Assembly: GCA_964393335.1 (NCBI GenBank)
Contig: CAYMTN010000002.1
Location: forward strand, 1-58,835
Reading direction: 5' to 3'
DNA from: CAYMTN01 sp964393335
GTDB lineage: Bacteria; Chloroflexota; Anaerolineae; Aggregatilineales; Aggregatilineaceae
Length of the DNA: 58,835 nt
Position 1 is the stretch's first letter, and each line of letters starts with the position of its first letter. Positions 8,271-17,439 of this stretch are shown one piece after another. The translations under genes and the position numbers were made by a program. A model generated the notes under the pieces. It made no database searches and was not told the origin of the DNA. It worked only from the letters and a program-made list of their open reading frames with translations.

Positions 8271-8750
8271 ATGGCACAGACTGACTCGTACCAGCGTGGA
8301 TTGTATTTTGAAGATTTTCAGGAGGGCATGGAGCTTACAACACGGGGCCGGACGGTCACCGAAGCTGACATCGTCAATTTTGCCGGGCTGTCCGGTGACT
8401 TTAACCCGATGCACACCGATGCCGCGTATGGTGCCGAAACGCAGTTCGGGCAGCGGGTCGCACACGGCCTGCTCGGCCTGTCCATCGCCAGCGGCCTATC
8501 GTACCAGATGGGCTTTTTGGAGGGCACCGTGCTGGCGTGGACCAGCCTGGAATGGAAGTTCCGCGAACCGGTCTTTATCGGGGATACGCTGCGCGTGCAA
8601 GTGAAGATTACCAAGCTGCGCGCGATGCGGGCAGCCGGGGGTGGCTTTGTGAGTTTTGACGTCAAGGTGGTCAACCAGAACGACAAGGTCACGCAAAAGG
8701 GAGAATGGACCGTTCTAGTCGCCAGCAAACCCGAATCCGGGGACGAATAA
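8271..8750 (+). CDS. MaoC-family dehydratase (hot-dog fold)
   Basis: 159 residues, a single hot-dog domain of the length usual for (R)-specific enoyl-CoA hydratases and related MaoC proteins. The hydratase motif is seen in FAGLSGDFNPMHTDAAYG (catalytic Asp and His), followed by the overhang helix block FGQRVAHGLLGLSIASGL. The start at ATG 8271 has AGAGGTGG upstream. Family members add water to trans-2-enoyl-CoA or dehydrate beta-hydroxyacyl-CoA in fatty-acid, PHA or mesaconyl/methylmalyl routes. Nothing nearby fixes the substrate, and neighbours on either side are unrelated. Cytoplasmic. It begins only 28 bases after the preceding terminator, so its promoter may lie within that hairpin region or it may depend on read-through. 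Confidence 0.9.
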   Translation: MAQTDSYQRGLYFEDFQEGMELTTRGRTVTEADIVNFAGLSGDFNPMHTDAAYGAETQFGQRVAHGLLGLSIASGLSYQMGFLEGTVLAWTSLEWKFREPVFIGDTLRVQVKITKLRAMRAAGGGFVSFDVKVVNQNDKVTQKGEWTVLVASKPESGDE

Positions 8751-8845
8751 CCCGCGCGACGTTTTACTGGCGCTGATGTACAATGCGAGTGGATAGTGAT
8801 AAGATCGATAAACGCGGCGCATAAACATAAGGTAAGAGGTGTGGT

Positions 8846-11800
8846 ATGGCCGATCAGCCGGACAAACGATCTGGTTCGCCGGACAACAACCCGGCATCAG
8901 ATGACGAACAACACATAACGCCAACGGCTCAGGACAAACCGGCCCCGAAACCGGGCGATCTCGCCGGATGGCACGAACCGCCGGTTGAGCCAGGGTCGTC
9001 GCGCCCGGTGATTGTCGAGTCATGGTTCCAGCCGGATGATGCTGCCGCCGATGCGGACGCCGATGCGGACGCACAACCCGGCACGGACGTGCAGGCCGAA
9101 GCCAAACCGGAACCGCCCGTTGCACCAGTGCCAGCGGACAGCAGCCCAGCAGAGAAACCCGGCTGGTACACGCCTCTCGACGCACAAATTGATGCGCTGT
9201 TTTCGGGCGCAGACGAGAGCATAACCGAGGTTCACGAACCGGAGCCAGAACCACCTGTGCAGCCGGCTGAGGATACCCAGGCGCAGCCTCTCGGCGAGAC
9301 TCAACCGCAACCCGCGCAGGCCGAACCGGCAGAAGAAAGCTGGTCAACGCCGCACGGGGTCAGCATCACGGCTGCATCGATCAACGCGGCTGAGCCATCG
9401 CCCGACGATACCAACATCGAGAACGAACAGGCAACCCGCATCCTGGCGTCTCAAGAACCAGGCAGCATAGCCCCCGAACCGTCCGCGCCCGGCCAAAGCA
9501 CGCCGGTCGGTGGAGCGACTCCACCTGCACAGGAAGCGCAGCCCGGCACGCCAGGGCTGTCACCCGCCGAAGCCGCTATGCTGGCCGAGCAGCGCGCCGC
9601 GCAGGAGGTAGCCGCTGAACCCGCCGAGATCGCTGCCGTGCCTGACGTGACGGATAAGGCCGCACAGGTGGTATCCGTACCGGCCCGTGCACCGGCTGAA
9701 CCGGCGCGGCCTTCCCCCTACGAGGAAGTTGAACGCAAAGTCAAAGTGCTGCGCGAGCGGTACCGGGCCGGCTATCTGACGCGCGAACAGCTTCAAAACG
9801 AACTGCGCAGTCTGATGATCCTCGATGACGATGGGCACTGGTGGATGTTGGGCCTGGAAAGCGACCACTGGTACTACTACGATGGTCGCGACTGGGTTTC
9901 CGCCGATCCACCCGGATTCGACGAGCGAGTGCAAGGCAGCGCCATCCGTACCGAAACAGGCGTCCAGCAAGTGGTAGTCGAGCCGGATGGCGGGCAGGCG
10001 ACGGAGGAAGGCGAGTTAGCGCCCATCGCCATCGATGAGGAAGGCGTCCCGCTGCCCAAGCGCGTCCCGCAAGAAGACCCCGGCGCGACACTGGTTTCAC
10101 CCAGCACGCCGTTCATGGAACCTATGCGCCCTTCTGATGCGCCCACCTACCAGAAGAATCGGCAGGTCGATGCGGAAGGCGCGGTCACCATCGCCCACCC
10201 GGCCAGCGGAGAAGGAATCCCCGCACGCCCGGATACCGGCGCTGGCGAGCAGACCATCCGATCGATCCCCGTTCCCGGCGAAGACGCAACCATCGCCGGT
10301 GACCGGGCCGCACAGGCGCAGGCAGCCGCCATCGCACACGGCGAAGCGGTGCGGACGCCGGACGAACAGCCGGTTGTTAAACCGAAATTGGGCGATTTTC
10401 CGCAGCCTGATTACGGTGCCGCGCTCGGTCCGGCGCGCGACCGCAACACGTACGTGAAGTGGACGATTCGGTTCGGCGTGTTCGGCTCCATCGCGGGTAT
10501 GGCGCTGACGCTCGTGGTGCTGCTCGGCATGATCGGCTACTACTTCTACAAAGTGGATCAATATGCCGCCGCCGTCGATAACCTGAGCGAGCGAGCATCC
10601 AATTTTGAGACGACGTTGATCCTCGATGGCAAGGGAACAACGCTGGCCGAATTCAGCGATCCGAACACGGGTCCGCGCACGGAAGTGCCGCTCGGCCAGA
10701 TTTCGCCCTGGCTGATCCAGGCGACGATTGCCACCGAAAACGAGACGTTTTACACCGATCCGGGCTTCAGTGTGCTGGCCATTCTGCGGGCCACCTATCA
10801 GAACCTGACCGCTGGCGACACGGTGTCGGGCGCGAGCACCATCACGCAGCAGTTGGCCCGCGCGTTGGTGCTGGAAACGGAATTCGCCTCGCAGCGCACG
10901 ACCGAACGTAAGATCGTGGAGATTATCGTCGCATCGGAGATCAAGCGTAAGTACACCAAAAATCAGATTCTTGAGATTTATCTCAACGAGATATTCTACG
11001 GCAACCGGTCATACGGCATTGAAGCCGCCGCACAAACCTATTTTCACAAATCCGCCAGTGAATTGAACCCCGCTGAGGCGGCCTTTTTGGCTGGGCTGCC
11101 GCAAGCACCAGCCCAGTACGATCCGGTGGTCAATCGCGAAGCAGCCATCCAGCGCATGCATACCGTGCTGCGCCTGATGTCCGAAGCCAACGGTACCGGC
11201 TGCATCTACATCGAGCATGAAGATATGACAAGCTGGGGGGTTCCCAACGGCGGCGGCGTGTGCATCATCGCGGAAAAACAACCGGATGGCAGCCCGCTAT
11301 ATTTCTACAAAACGCCAAACATGGACACCCCGCAGGAGATGGTACTCGATATCGCCCTGGTCGAAACGGCCACCTTCAAGCAGCCAGCCAACGAGTTCAC
11401 GCACCCGCATTTTGTCAACTACGTGTGGCAGCAGTTGGAGGATACGTACGGCCCGCAAGCGATCTACAGCGCCGGGTTCCGGGTGTGGACGACGCTGGAC
11501 GAGAATATCCAGGCGTCGGCGGAAAACGCGGTGACTCAGAATCTGGCAGCGCTCCAGGCGCGTGGCTTTGACGCGACGAATGCGTCAGTAGTCGTCATGC
11601 GTCCCCTTGACGGCGCTGTACTGGCGATGGTCGGCAGCGCGGACTATTACAACGAAGACATCGACGGGCAGGTGAATATCGCGTTTACCGCGCAGCAGCC
11701 CGGCTCGTCGATCAAACCCCTGGTCTATCTGACGGCGTTCCAGCCTAATGAACAGGGCCAATACTGGACCCCGGCAACAGTCGTATGGGACGTGCCCACC

Positions 11801-13237
11801 GATTTCAACGGCTATCGGCCCACCAATTACGATAACCTGTTTCACGGTCCGAAGACGGTCCGCGAAGCGCTGGGGAACTCGCTGAACATCCCGGCAGTGA
11901 AAGCGCTCGAATTCGCCGGACTGCTGGATTTCACCAAGGTGGCCCAGGACGCGGGGTTGACGTTCCCACTGGGCAACCCGGTCGAACGTAACGCAGGGCT
12001 GACAACGGCCCTGGGTGCGGTGGAAGTGCGCCTGTTTGACATGGTCAAGGCGTACGCCATGCTTTCACAGAATGGCGTCAAGGTGTCGCCATACTCGATT
12101 GTGTATATCGAAGACAGCAAAGGCAACGAGATTTACCGCGCCAAGCCCGGCGTGTCCGGCACTCAGGTCGTCGATCCAACCTATGCCTACCTGATCACCA
12201 GCATCTTGTCAGACAATGCCGCCCGTGCGGCTGAGTTTGGTCGCGGTGCGCCAATGGAACTGCCGGACGGTCGCCCGGCTGCCGTCAAGACCGGGACCAG
12301 CAACGACAGCCGCGACGTGTGGACCCTCGGCTACACGCCGCAGATGGTGGTCGGCGTGTGGGTCGGCAACTCGGATAACCGGCCCATGTACGGCCTGACC
12401 GGCTACTACGGCGCAGCGCCGATCTGGAATGCCGTGATGGAAGCCTCCCACGCTGGCCTGCCAATCGAGCAGTTCCAGCCGCCGCCGGACATCATCCAGG
12501 CTGAAGTCTGCAACGACTCCGGCGCGCAGGCGTCGCTGACCTGCGCCAGCGAAGGCGGTACGCACGTCGAGATCTTCTCGCAGTACGCGCCGCCGCCCGG
12601 CCCGGAGCAGGATATTTATCGCACGGTTGAGGTCGATGGTTATTCGGGCAAGCTGGTCAACCAGTACTGCCTTGACGACGTGGTCACGCGTACCTACGTG
12701 GTCCTCAATGACGCCTCGGCCTACGACTGGATCAATAACACTGCCGAAGGCAACGCCTGGGCACGCCAGCGCGGGCTGGAACTGCCGCTGACCGCACCGC
12801 CGACCGACTACTGCGAGCCTAACCAACCGCGCCCGTATGTTGTCATCAGCTTCCCCCCGGAAAACATGACCGTTGAAGGTGTTCTGCCACTGCGCGGCAC
12901 AGTCAGCATGCCGTACTTTGACCGGTACGATATTCGATATGGCATCTCGTTTGATCCCGGCGCATTCAGCGAACCGCTTCTCATCGACCGGACGCCCAAG
13001 CCCGATGCCGAATCGCTGCTCGGTCAGTTCGACACACGGACGCTGCAAAATGGGCCGTACACCCTGCGTTTGATCGTGTACGACACGCAGGGTCGCACGG
13101 TCACGCGCGATATTCACATCACGGTGAACAATCCGCAGGCAGCACCTGCGCCGACCGCTGCGCCTACGCTGACTCCCTTCCCAGGACAAGAGGTGCCGAC
13201 CCCTACCCTGGCCCCCAGCCTGACACCGGTACCGTAG
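8846..13237 (+). CDS. Class A penicillin-binding protein with very long cytoplasmic N-terminal region
   Basis: 1463 residues, roughly twice a standard PBP1A. Residues 1-290 are Pro/Glu/Ala-rich and probably disordered. About 290-352 is a small folded module (KVLRERYRAGYLTREQLQNE, then DGHWWMLGLESDHWYYYDG), with a SHOCT-like helix pair followed by Trp-rich strands. About 355-540 is again disordered. A transmembrane helix lies at about 545-570. The GT51 glycosyltransferase contains ATENETFY (catalytic Glu near 630) and GASTITQQLARA. The transpeptidase has SSIK near 954 (SxxK), SLN near 1011 and KTGTS near 1148. An Ig-like domain and a Pro/Thr tail end it. It polymerises and crosslinks peptidoglycan outside the membrane. 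The tract near 9049 is a 12-base tandem repeat giving Asp-Ala repeats. Confidence 0.93.
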   Translation: MADQPDKRSGSPDNNPASDDEQHITPTAQDKPAPKPGDLAGWHEPPVEPGSSRPVIVESWFQPDDAAADADADADAQPGTDVQAEAKPEPPVAPVPADSSPAEKPGWYTPLDAQIDALFSGADESITEVHEPEPEPPVQPAEDTQAQPLGETQPQPAQAEPAEESWSTPHGVSITAASINAAEPSPDDTNIENEQATRILASQEPGSIAPEPSAPGQSTPVGGATPPAQEAQPGTPGLSPAEAAMLAEQRAAQEVAAEPAEIAAVPDVTDKAAQVVSVPARAPAEPARPSPYEEVERKVKVLRERYRAGYLTREQLQNELRSLMILDDDGHWWMLGLESDHWYYYDGRDWVSADPPGFDERVQGSAIRTETGVQQVVVEPDGGQATEEGELAPIAIDEEGVPLPKRVPQEDPGATLVSPSTPFMEPMRPSDAPTYQKNRQVDAEGAVTIAHPASGEGIPARPDTGAGEQTIRSIPVPGEDATIAGDRAAQAQAAAIAHGEAVRTPDEQPVVKPKLGDFPQPDYGAALGPARDRNTYVKWTIRFGVFGSIAGMALTLVVLLGMIGYYFYKVDQYAAAVDNLSERASNFETTLILDGKGTTLAEFSDPNTGPRTEVPLGQISPWLIQATIATENETFYTDPGFSVLAILRATYQNLTAGDTVSGASTITQQLARALVLETEFASQRTTERKIVEIIVASEIKRKYTKNQILEIYLNEIFYGNRSYGIEAAAQTYFHKSASELNPAEAAFLAGLPQAPAQYDPVVNREAAIQRMHTVLRLMSEANGTGCIYIEHEDMTSWGVPNGGGVCIIAEKQPDGSPLYFYKTPNMDTPQEMVLDIALVETATFKQPANEFTHPHFVNYVWQQLEDTYGPQAIYSAGFRVWTTLDENIQASAENAVTQNLAALQARGFDATNASVVVMRPLDGAVLAMVGSADYYNEDIDGQVNIAFTAQQPGSSIKPLVYLTAFQPNEQGQYWTPATVVWDVPTDFNGYRPTNYDNLFHGPKTVREALGNSLNIPAVKALEFAGLLDFTKVAQDAGLTFPLGNPVERNAGLTTALGAVEVRLFDMVKAYAMLSQNGVKVSPYSIVYIEDSKGNEIYRAKPGVSGTQVVDPTYAYLITSILSDNAARAAEFGRGAPMELPDGRPAAVKTGTSNDSRDVWTLGYTPQMVVGVWVGNSDNRPMYGLTGYYGAAPIWNAVMEASHAGLPIEQFQPPPDIIQAEVCNDSGAQASLTCASEGGTHVEIFSQYAPPPGPEQDIYRTVEVDGYSGKLVNQYCLDDVVTRTYVVLNDASAYDWINNTAEGNAWARQRGLELPLTAPPTDYCEPNQPRPYVVISFPPENMTVEGVLPLRGTVSMPYFDRYDIRYGISFDPGAFSEPLLIDRTPKPDAESLLGQFDTRTLQNGPYTLRLIVYDTQGRTVTRDIHITVNNPQAAPAPTAAPTLTPFPGQEVPTPTLAPSLTPVP

Positions 13238-13277
13238 GGTAGCAGAAAACGGGCCGAGATACACGACAACTAATCGC

Positions 13278-13310
13278 AGGTAAGGGCGACGACCATCGCC
13301 CTTACCTTTC
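13278..13310 (+). terminator. Rho-independent terminator after the PBP gene
   Basis: Perfect 12-bp stem aggtaagggcga (13278-13289) / tcgcccttacct (13296-13307), a 6-base loop, then a short T-rich stretch. Confidence 0.8.
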
Positions 13311-13336
13311 TGTGGCAGACAGGCGCTGATACCAGC

Positions 13337-14233
13337 ATGAGCTTGAACTGGCAAGATCGTTACCAACCCCGGCGCGAGCCGGAACATTCCCTGCGACACA
13401 TGACGCCCGCCGACATCCCCGCTGCGGCGGCGCTGCTGCAAAGCGTCGGCTGGCCGCACGGAGACCGGGATTGGCAGCGTTTGTTAGACTGGTCGCCCGA
13501 TGGGTGTTTTGTGATCGAAGAACCGGACCACCGGATTGTCGGGGTAGTCAGCACAACATCCTATGGTGTCGATCTGGCCTGGATCGGGATGATGGTTATC
13601 GCGCCCGACCGGCAACGGCATGGTCTGGGCGGGGAATTGATGCGTGCGGCTATCGACCACTTGATCGCAGGCGGCGTCCAACGTATCATGCTTGACGCAT
13701 CAGAAGCCGGTCGTTCGTTGTACAAAAAACTAGGGTTCCAGGACGTCTATAAGGTTGAGCGGTGGGAAGGCCGTGCCAGCACGTACCTGGGACCGCGCGC
13801 CCGGCCCTTACAGCCGGAGGATGACATCTCCGCCGTCCTCGAACTCGATACGACGCTGTTTGGCGTGCCGCGCCCGCACATCCTGACGCGCCTGATCGAC
13901 GAATTCCCTGATCTTGCCTGGATTGACACCAACCGGGGAGAGCTAGAAGGTTATTTGCTGGGACACCGCTTGACCAACACGATCCACCTCGGTCCCTGGA
14001 TGAGCTGGAGCACGGCGTCCGCCGGACGCCTGCTGCGCGTGGCGTTGGAGCAGCTTCAAGGGCAGCACGTGACGCTGAACATCCCCGACAGCAACGGGCG
14101 CAGCATGTTGATAGCCAGCGACCATAACCTGACACGTGTCCGCCACTGCATGCGCATGATTTACCGCGATGGGGAACCGATCAAGAGGCAGCCATTAGCG
14201 GAACTGGCTGTTGCTTCGTTGGCAACCGGCTGA
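13337..14233 (+). CDS. GNAT acetyltransferase with second GNAT-like domain
   Basis: 298 residues. The N-terminal GNAT domain (about 15-140) shows the acetyl-CoA-binding motif A: MMVIAPDRQRHGLGGELMRA (Arg-x-x-Gly-x-Gly form RQRHGLGG), followed by the strand IMLDASEAGRSLYKKLGF, where LYxKxGF is the family's motif B. The second half (about 150-295) resembles the C-terminal GNAT-like domain of YitH-type acetyltransferases, without an obvious acetyl-CoA loop. Enzymes of this layout acetylate amines on small molecules; the substrate is unknown. The start codon has only a weak ribosome binding site. It follows a terminator and is convergent with the next gene (7-base gap). Confidence 0.8.
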   Translation: MSLNWQDRYQPRREPEHSLRHMTPADIPAAAALLQSVGWPHGDRDWQRLLDWSPDGCFVIEEPDHRIVGVVSTTSYGVDLAWIGMMVIAPDRQRHGLGGELMRAAIDHLIAGGVQRIMLDASEAGRSLYKKLGFQDVYKVERWEGRASTYLGPRARPLQPEDDISAVLELDTTLFGVPRPHILTRLIDEFPDLAWIDTNRGELEGYLLGHRLTNTIHLGPWMSWSTASAGRLLRVALEQLQGQHVTLNIPDSNGRSMLIASDHNLTRVRHCMRMIYRDGEPIKRQPLAELAVASLATG

Positions 14234-14240
14234 TCCACGC

Positions 14241-14858
14241 CTAGCGGTAGCCCGGCGCTAGCAGCGACACGGCATCGACCAGCAGGGGCAGCCCAACCAC
14301 CGCAAACCAGCGGCCTGCCTGCGGCCCCAACGTGGCGAAACAATCGAGAGCCAGTTCGCTCACCAGGGCATGATGCAGATAGTCGGCGTGCACCGAATCG
14401 GCCAGGGCTATCACCGTGTATGTAAACTGCTGGGCGGTGCCCGGCGCAGAGCCGCGCGTGCGGCTGAACGGTGCGGCCCGCATCTGGTCGAGCGTTGGCA
14501 AACGCGAATAACCGGGCGGCAGCGGCGCGCCTTCTATCTCCGCGATCACCAGCTCAATATCACGCACTTCCAGGGCGTGTAACAGTTCGACAAAACCGCC
14601 GATCCCGACTGCGCCTCGCCAACCCAGCATCACCGGAGTCGACTCGTCCGACAACGGCCACGTCCCCAGCAGCGGCCCGTACGGAGCGCCCCAGGCCAGC
14701 GCCAGGTCGCAGCCGGACGCCGCCAGTGAAAATTCACCGAATGGCCCGCGCGCCTGAACAGCCTGGTCGCCACAACACACCCATACCATCGACTGGGCGT
14801 AAGCCGGAATCTGCCACCCGTCGCCCGGCGCGATCACCTGCCCGTGCCACATTCCCAT
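14241..14858 (-). CDS. Unknown protein coupled to the kinase-receiver fusion gene
   Basis: About 205 residues, no family recognised. There is no signal peptide or clear transmembrane helix. The N-terminal half has a Trp/Gly-rich strand pattern (GQVIAPGDGWQIPAYAQSMV); the C-terminal half ends in a hydrophobic stretch VVGLPLLVDAVSLLAPGYR. The gene begins 4 bases after the stop of the kinase-receiver gene. AAGG, partly overlapping that stop, serves either the ATG at 14858 or better the third codon's ATG at 14852, so translation is probably coupled. By position it could be a target or partner of the kinase; that is inference only. Confidence 0.6.
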   Translation of the reverse strand: MGMWHGQVIAPGDGWQIPAYAQSMVWVCCGDQAVQARGPFGEFSLAASGCDLALAWGAPYGPLLGTWPLSDESTPVMLGWRGAVGIGGFVELLHALEVRDIELVIAEIEGAPLPPGYSRLPTLDQMRAAPFSRTRGSAPGTAQQFTYTVIALADSVHADYLHHALVSELALDCFATLGPQAGRWFAVVGLPLLVDAVSLLAPGYR

Positions 14859-14862
14859 GTCC

Positions 14863-16413
14863 TTAGAAGTTGTGCAGGTCTTCCAGCATAATCAGGCCGC
14901 GCCGCAAAGCGATCAAGGACGCTTCGGATCGGGACTTGGCCCCCAACTGGTTGATCAGCGTCATCAATTGTTCGTCGACAAGCTGCGGATCGATACGCAC
15001 GCGCTCTGCGATCTGGTCGTTTGTCAGACCGGCGGCGATCCCCATCAGAATCACGCGGTCCAGGTCGCTCAACTGCTCGGACGGTTCATCACGCGCCATC
15101 AAGCCCTGCACCACGCGCTCGGCCACACCGCGCCCCAATACCAGGTGGCCCTGGTAAACGTCAATCACCGCCTGGACAAGTTCCTGCTCGCTGGTCGTTT
15201 TCAGAATATACCCGTGCGCCCCGGCCCGCAGCGCCCGCATGATGTAGGAGTCTTCATCCCGTCCCGTCAGCACCAACACTTTGATATCCGGCCATGTCTT
15301 GCGGATATCGGGCAGCACTTCCAGGCCGCTGACACCGGGCATATTCAAGTCCAGGAGCAGCACGTCAGGCTGCTGGTCACGCACCACTTCAAGAGCCTGT
15401 TCGCCATCATCCGCTTCGCCGACAACCTCAATCGACGCATTTTCGTTGAGGAACATCGCCAGACTCATGCGCAAAATCCGGTGATCATCGGCCAGCGCCA
15501 CGCGGATCAGGCCGGGTTTGGCAGCAGCCGCAGCCGGTGACCCTCCATCCTGTACCCGGATCGTGTCGTCCCGCTCATCGACTGGCACGGACGACGAACT
15601 GAGTGTTTGATCGCTCTTGGGCACCAGCACCGCCAGGGCAGCCGCCATCGTGCCAGCCGTGTCAAATCGCGCCTCGGGCGCTTTTGCCAGCGCTTTGAGA
15701 ATGGCGCGTTCCAGGCTGTCGGGAATTTCAGGCACCAGTTCGCTGGGCGGCTTGGGCGCTTTTTTGACCTGTTGCAGCAGCAGCACGCCGATATCATCCG
15801 CATCAAAGGGCAGTACACCGGTCACCAACTCGTACAAAACGACGCCAGTCGAATAGATGTCAGTCCGGTTAGTCAGGGGCAACCCCTGGGCCTGTTCCGG
15901 CGACAGGTAGGCCGGGGTGCCGATAATGCGCCCGGTGGCGGTCAATCGTTTGGTTTCGCCCGTGATCGCCAGCCCAAAATCCATGATCTTGACGAGTCCG
16001 TTCGGCGTGATATGAATATTGGCCGGTTTGATGTCACGGTGAATCAACTGCTGGCGGTGTGCATAATCCAGCGCCAGGCAGATTTGCCGCCCAAACTCCG
16101 CGACAGTCTCCGGCGGTGAGGGAATAAACGAAAACAGCGGGCGACCTTCGATGTATTCGATCACCAGATAGGGCTGTCCATCTTCCTCATCCACGTCGTA
16201 GATCGCCATGATATTCGGGTGATTTAGCTTGGCGGCGGCCAGCGCCTCACGCTGAAAGCGTTTGCGTGTCGTTTCATCGACATAAGGCAGCAGCACCTTG
16301 ATCGCTATTGTGCGCTGCAACCGCGTATCGAGTCCCCGGTACACGGTCGCCGTCGCGCCTTCGCCGATCAACTCGATGATTTCATACCGGTTACCGAATT
16401 TTTGACCTATCAT
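14863..16413 (-). CDS. Ser/Thr protein kinase fused to NarL-type receiver and diverged HTH
   Basis: 516 residues from ATG 16413 (MIGQKFGNRYEI), with AAGGTGG upstream; a longer in-frame start at 16482 would fall inside the predicted promoter. The Hanks-type kinase domain (about 10-265) is complete: glycine loop GEGATATVYRG, Lys in AIKVLL, HRDIKPANI, DFGLA, and the APE-equivalent SPE. A 35-residue linker leads to a receiver domain (about 300-420): acidic pair ADDH, phospho-acceptor LLLDLNMPG, and Lys in GYILKTTS. The last 80 residues align with a LuxR-type helix-turn-helix, but its usual opening is altered (LSDLDRVIL). One polypeptide thus joins Ser/Thr phosphorylation to two-component input. 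No transmembrane or PASTA segment follows, so it is cytoplasmic. Confidence 0.92.
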   Translation of the reverse strand: MIGQKFGNRYEIIELIGEGATATVYRGLDTRLQRTIAIKVLLPYVDETTRKRFQREALAAAKLNHPNIMAIYDVDEEDGQPYLVIEYIEGRPLFSFIPSPPETVAEFGRQICLALDYAHRQQLIHRDIKPANIHITPNGLVKIMDFGLAITGETKRLTATGRIIGTPAYLSPEQAQGLPLTNRTDIYSTGVVLYELVTGVLPFDADDIGVLLLQQVKKAPKPPSELVPEIPDSLERAILKALAKAPEARFDTAGTMAAALAVLVPKSDQTLSSSSVPVDERDDTIRVQDGGSPAAAAAKPGLIRVALADDHRILRMSLAMFLNENASIEVVGEADDGEQALEVVRDQQPDVLLLDLNMPGVSGLEVLPDIRKTWPDIKVLVLTGRDEDSYIMRALRAGAHGYILKTTSEQELVQAVIDVYQGHLVLGRGVAERVVQGLMARDEPSEQLSDLDRVILMGIAAGLTNDQIAERVRIDPQLVDEQLMTLINQLGAKSRSEASLIALRRGLIMLEDLHNF

Positions 16414-16453
16414 TATATGTTGTCCACCTTGCAGGTCCGCCTGGATCGGGGTG

Positions 16454-16482
16454 AGTGTACAAACGACTGCACGGATACGCAA
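16454..16482 (-). promoter_or_regulatory. Putative promoter of the kinase-receiver gene
   Basis: Minus strand TTGCGT (16477-16482), a 17-base spacer and TACACT (16454-16459), about 40 bases upstream of the chosen ATG. It argues against the longer start at 16482. Confidence 0.4.
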
Positions 16483-16527
16483 CTATCAATCCCGCCAAAT
16501 GCCTGCCAGGGCGTGAATGGCTAAATT

Positions 16528-16556
16528 TGTCAGCTTGCGGTGGAGTCAGTACAGTT
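16528..16556 (+). promoter_or_regulatory. Putative promoter of the 16597 lipoprotein
   Basis: TTGTCA (16528-16533), a 17-base spacer and TACAGT (16551-16556), about 40 bases before the ATG. It lies back to back with the kinase promoter. Confidence 0.5.
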
Positions 16557-16596
16557 ACCCGACACATGGCGTTCGTAACAGGAGTCAAGCTCTCAC

Positions 16597-17436
16597 ATGA
16601 TCACGTTTAGGAAGATCGTGATAGTCGCCGGGTTGCTGCTGCTCATCCTTCCGGCCTGCATCCCAACGGGCGACGTATCGGATACGGTCCAGACCGTCGA
16701 CAAAGCCGTGTCGATGCTGCAAGACCTGGAAAAACGCAGCACCGGGCAAACCGTCACGGATGGGCTGGACGCGTTGAACGATCAAAACGGCTATACAGCC
16801 ACAGTCCACTTGCAGCAGGGCGCGCTGGATGCCAGTGGAGCCGTGATCGGGACGGTCGAGCGGGACATCGTCATTTCGCTGACAGCAGACGCCGCTACCC
16901 ATGCCGTAATTCAGGTCACACAAGACAATCAGACGAAGGATTATTTCATCGACGGATTCGGCGGACCATCACCGGCCCGTGCGTACCGCGTGCAGGATGG
17001 GCGCTACACGTGCGCCAGCGATGAGGCCGATCTGCGCCAGTTTGACGGCGGTCTGGCCGGGGTATTCGATCACTATGGCGTCACCGCAGCCGGTGTACGG
17101 GTGCTCTCTGTCGCCAAAAAATCGACTGGTGATACTAGCATCGCGGATCGTAAAACGACTCGCTACGACCTGGAATCACTGATCCCCGACGCGCTGGCGA
17201 TTCTCGACACGGTAGACAACGAGGAGTTGCAGCAGCAGGTCAAACAAGCCGGGAATGTTGACTATTCCGGCGAGTTGTATCTCGACAAAGACACACAAGC
17301 GCTGATGAGTTTCAGCACCACAGTTGATGACCTGGACGCCGGACGCCGTGTAGAATTCACGTTCACAATCACGCAGTGGGGCATCTCAGACATCACGGCC
17401 CCGTCAGAAGACATGATCGTGGAACCGTGCAGCTAA
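16597..17436 (+). CDS. Putative lipoprotein of unknown function
   Basis: 279 residues. The signal peptide ends in a lipobox LPAC with the modified Cys at about residue 21, so the mature protein is lipid-anchored on the outer face of the membrane. The mature region is rich in beta-strand-like segments (YTATVHLQQGAL, DIVISLTADAATHAVIQVT, VEFTFTITQWG), reminiscent of the half-barrel fold of LolA/LppX-type proteins, but I see no diagnostic motif. Two cysteines (YTCAS and the C-terminal EPCS) might form a disulphide. It is divergent from the kinase-receiver gene and convergent with the WD40 lipoprotein, whose stop is 3 bases away. Function unknown. Confidence 0.75.
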   Translation: MITFRKIVIVAGLLLLILPACIPTGDVSDTVQTVDKAVSMLQDLEKRSTGQTVTDGLDALNDQNGYTATVHLQQGALDASGAVIGTVERDIVISLTADAATHAVIQVTQDNQTKDYFIDGFGGPSPARAYRVQDGRYTCASDEADLRQFDGGLAGVFDHYGVTAAGVRVLSVAKKSTGDTSIADRKTTRYDLESLIPDALAILDTVDNEELQQQVKQAGNVDYSGELYLDKDTQALMSFSTTVDDLDAGRRVEFTFTITQWGISDITAPSEDMIVEPCS

Positions 17437-17439
17437 CGC

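Noticed and set aside
9049..9080. 12-base tandem repeat (gatgcggacgcc) considered as a repeat element
   Set aside because: It only encodes an Asp-Ala run inside the disordered N-terminal region of the PBP; two to three copies, no sign of a CRISPR or mobile repeat.
12209..13459. 416-codon open frame on the minus strand across the end of the PBP gene
   Set aside because: It is antisense to the well-supported transpeptidase C-terminal region and a GNAT start, has no recognisable motif and arises from high-GC codon bias.
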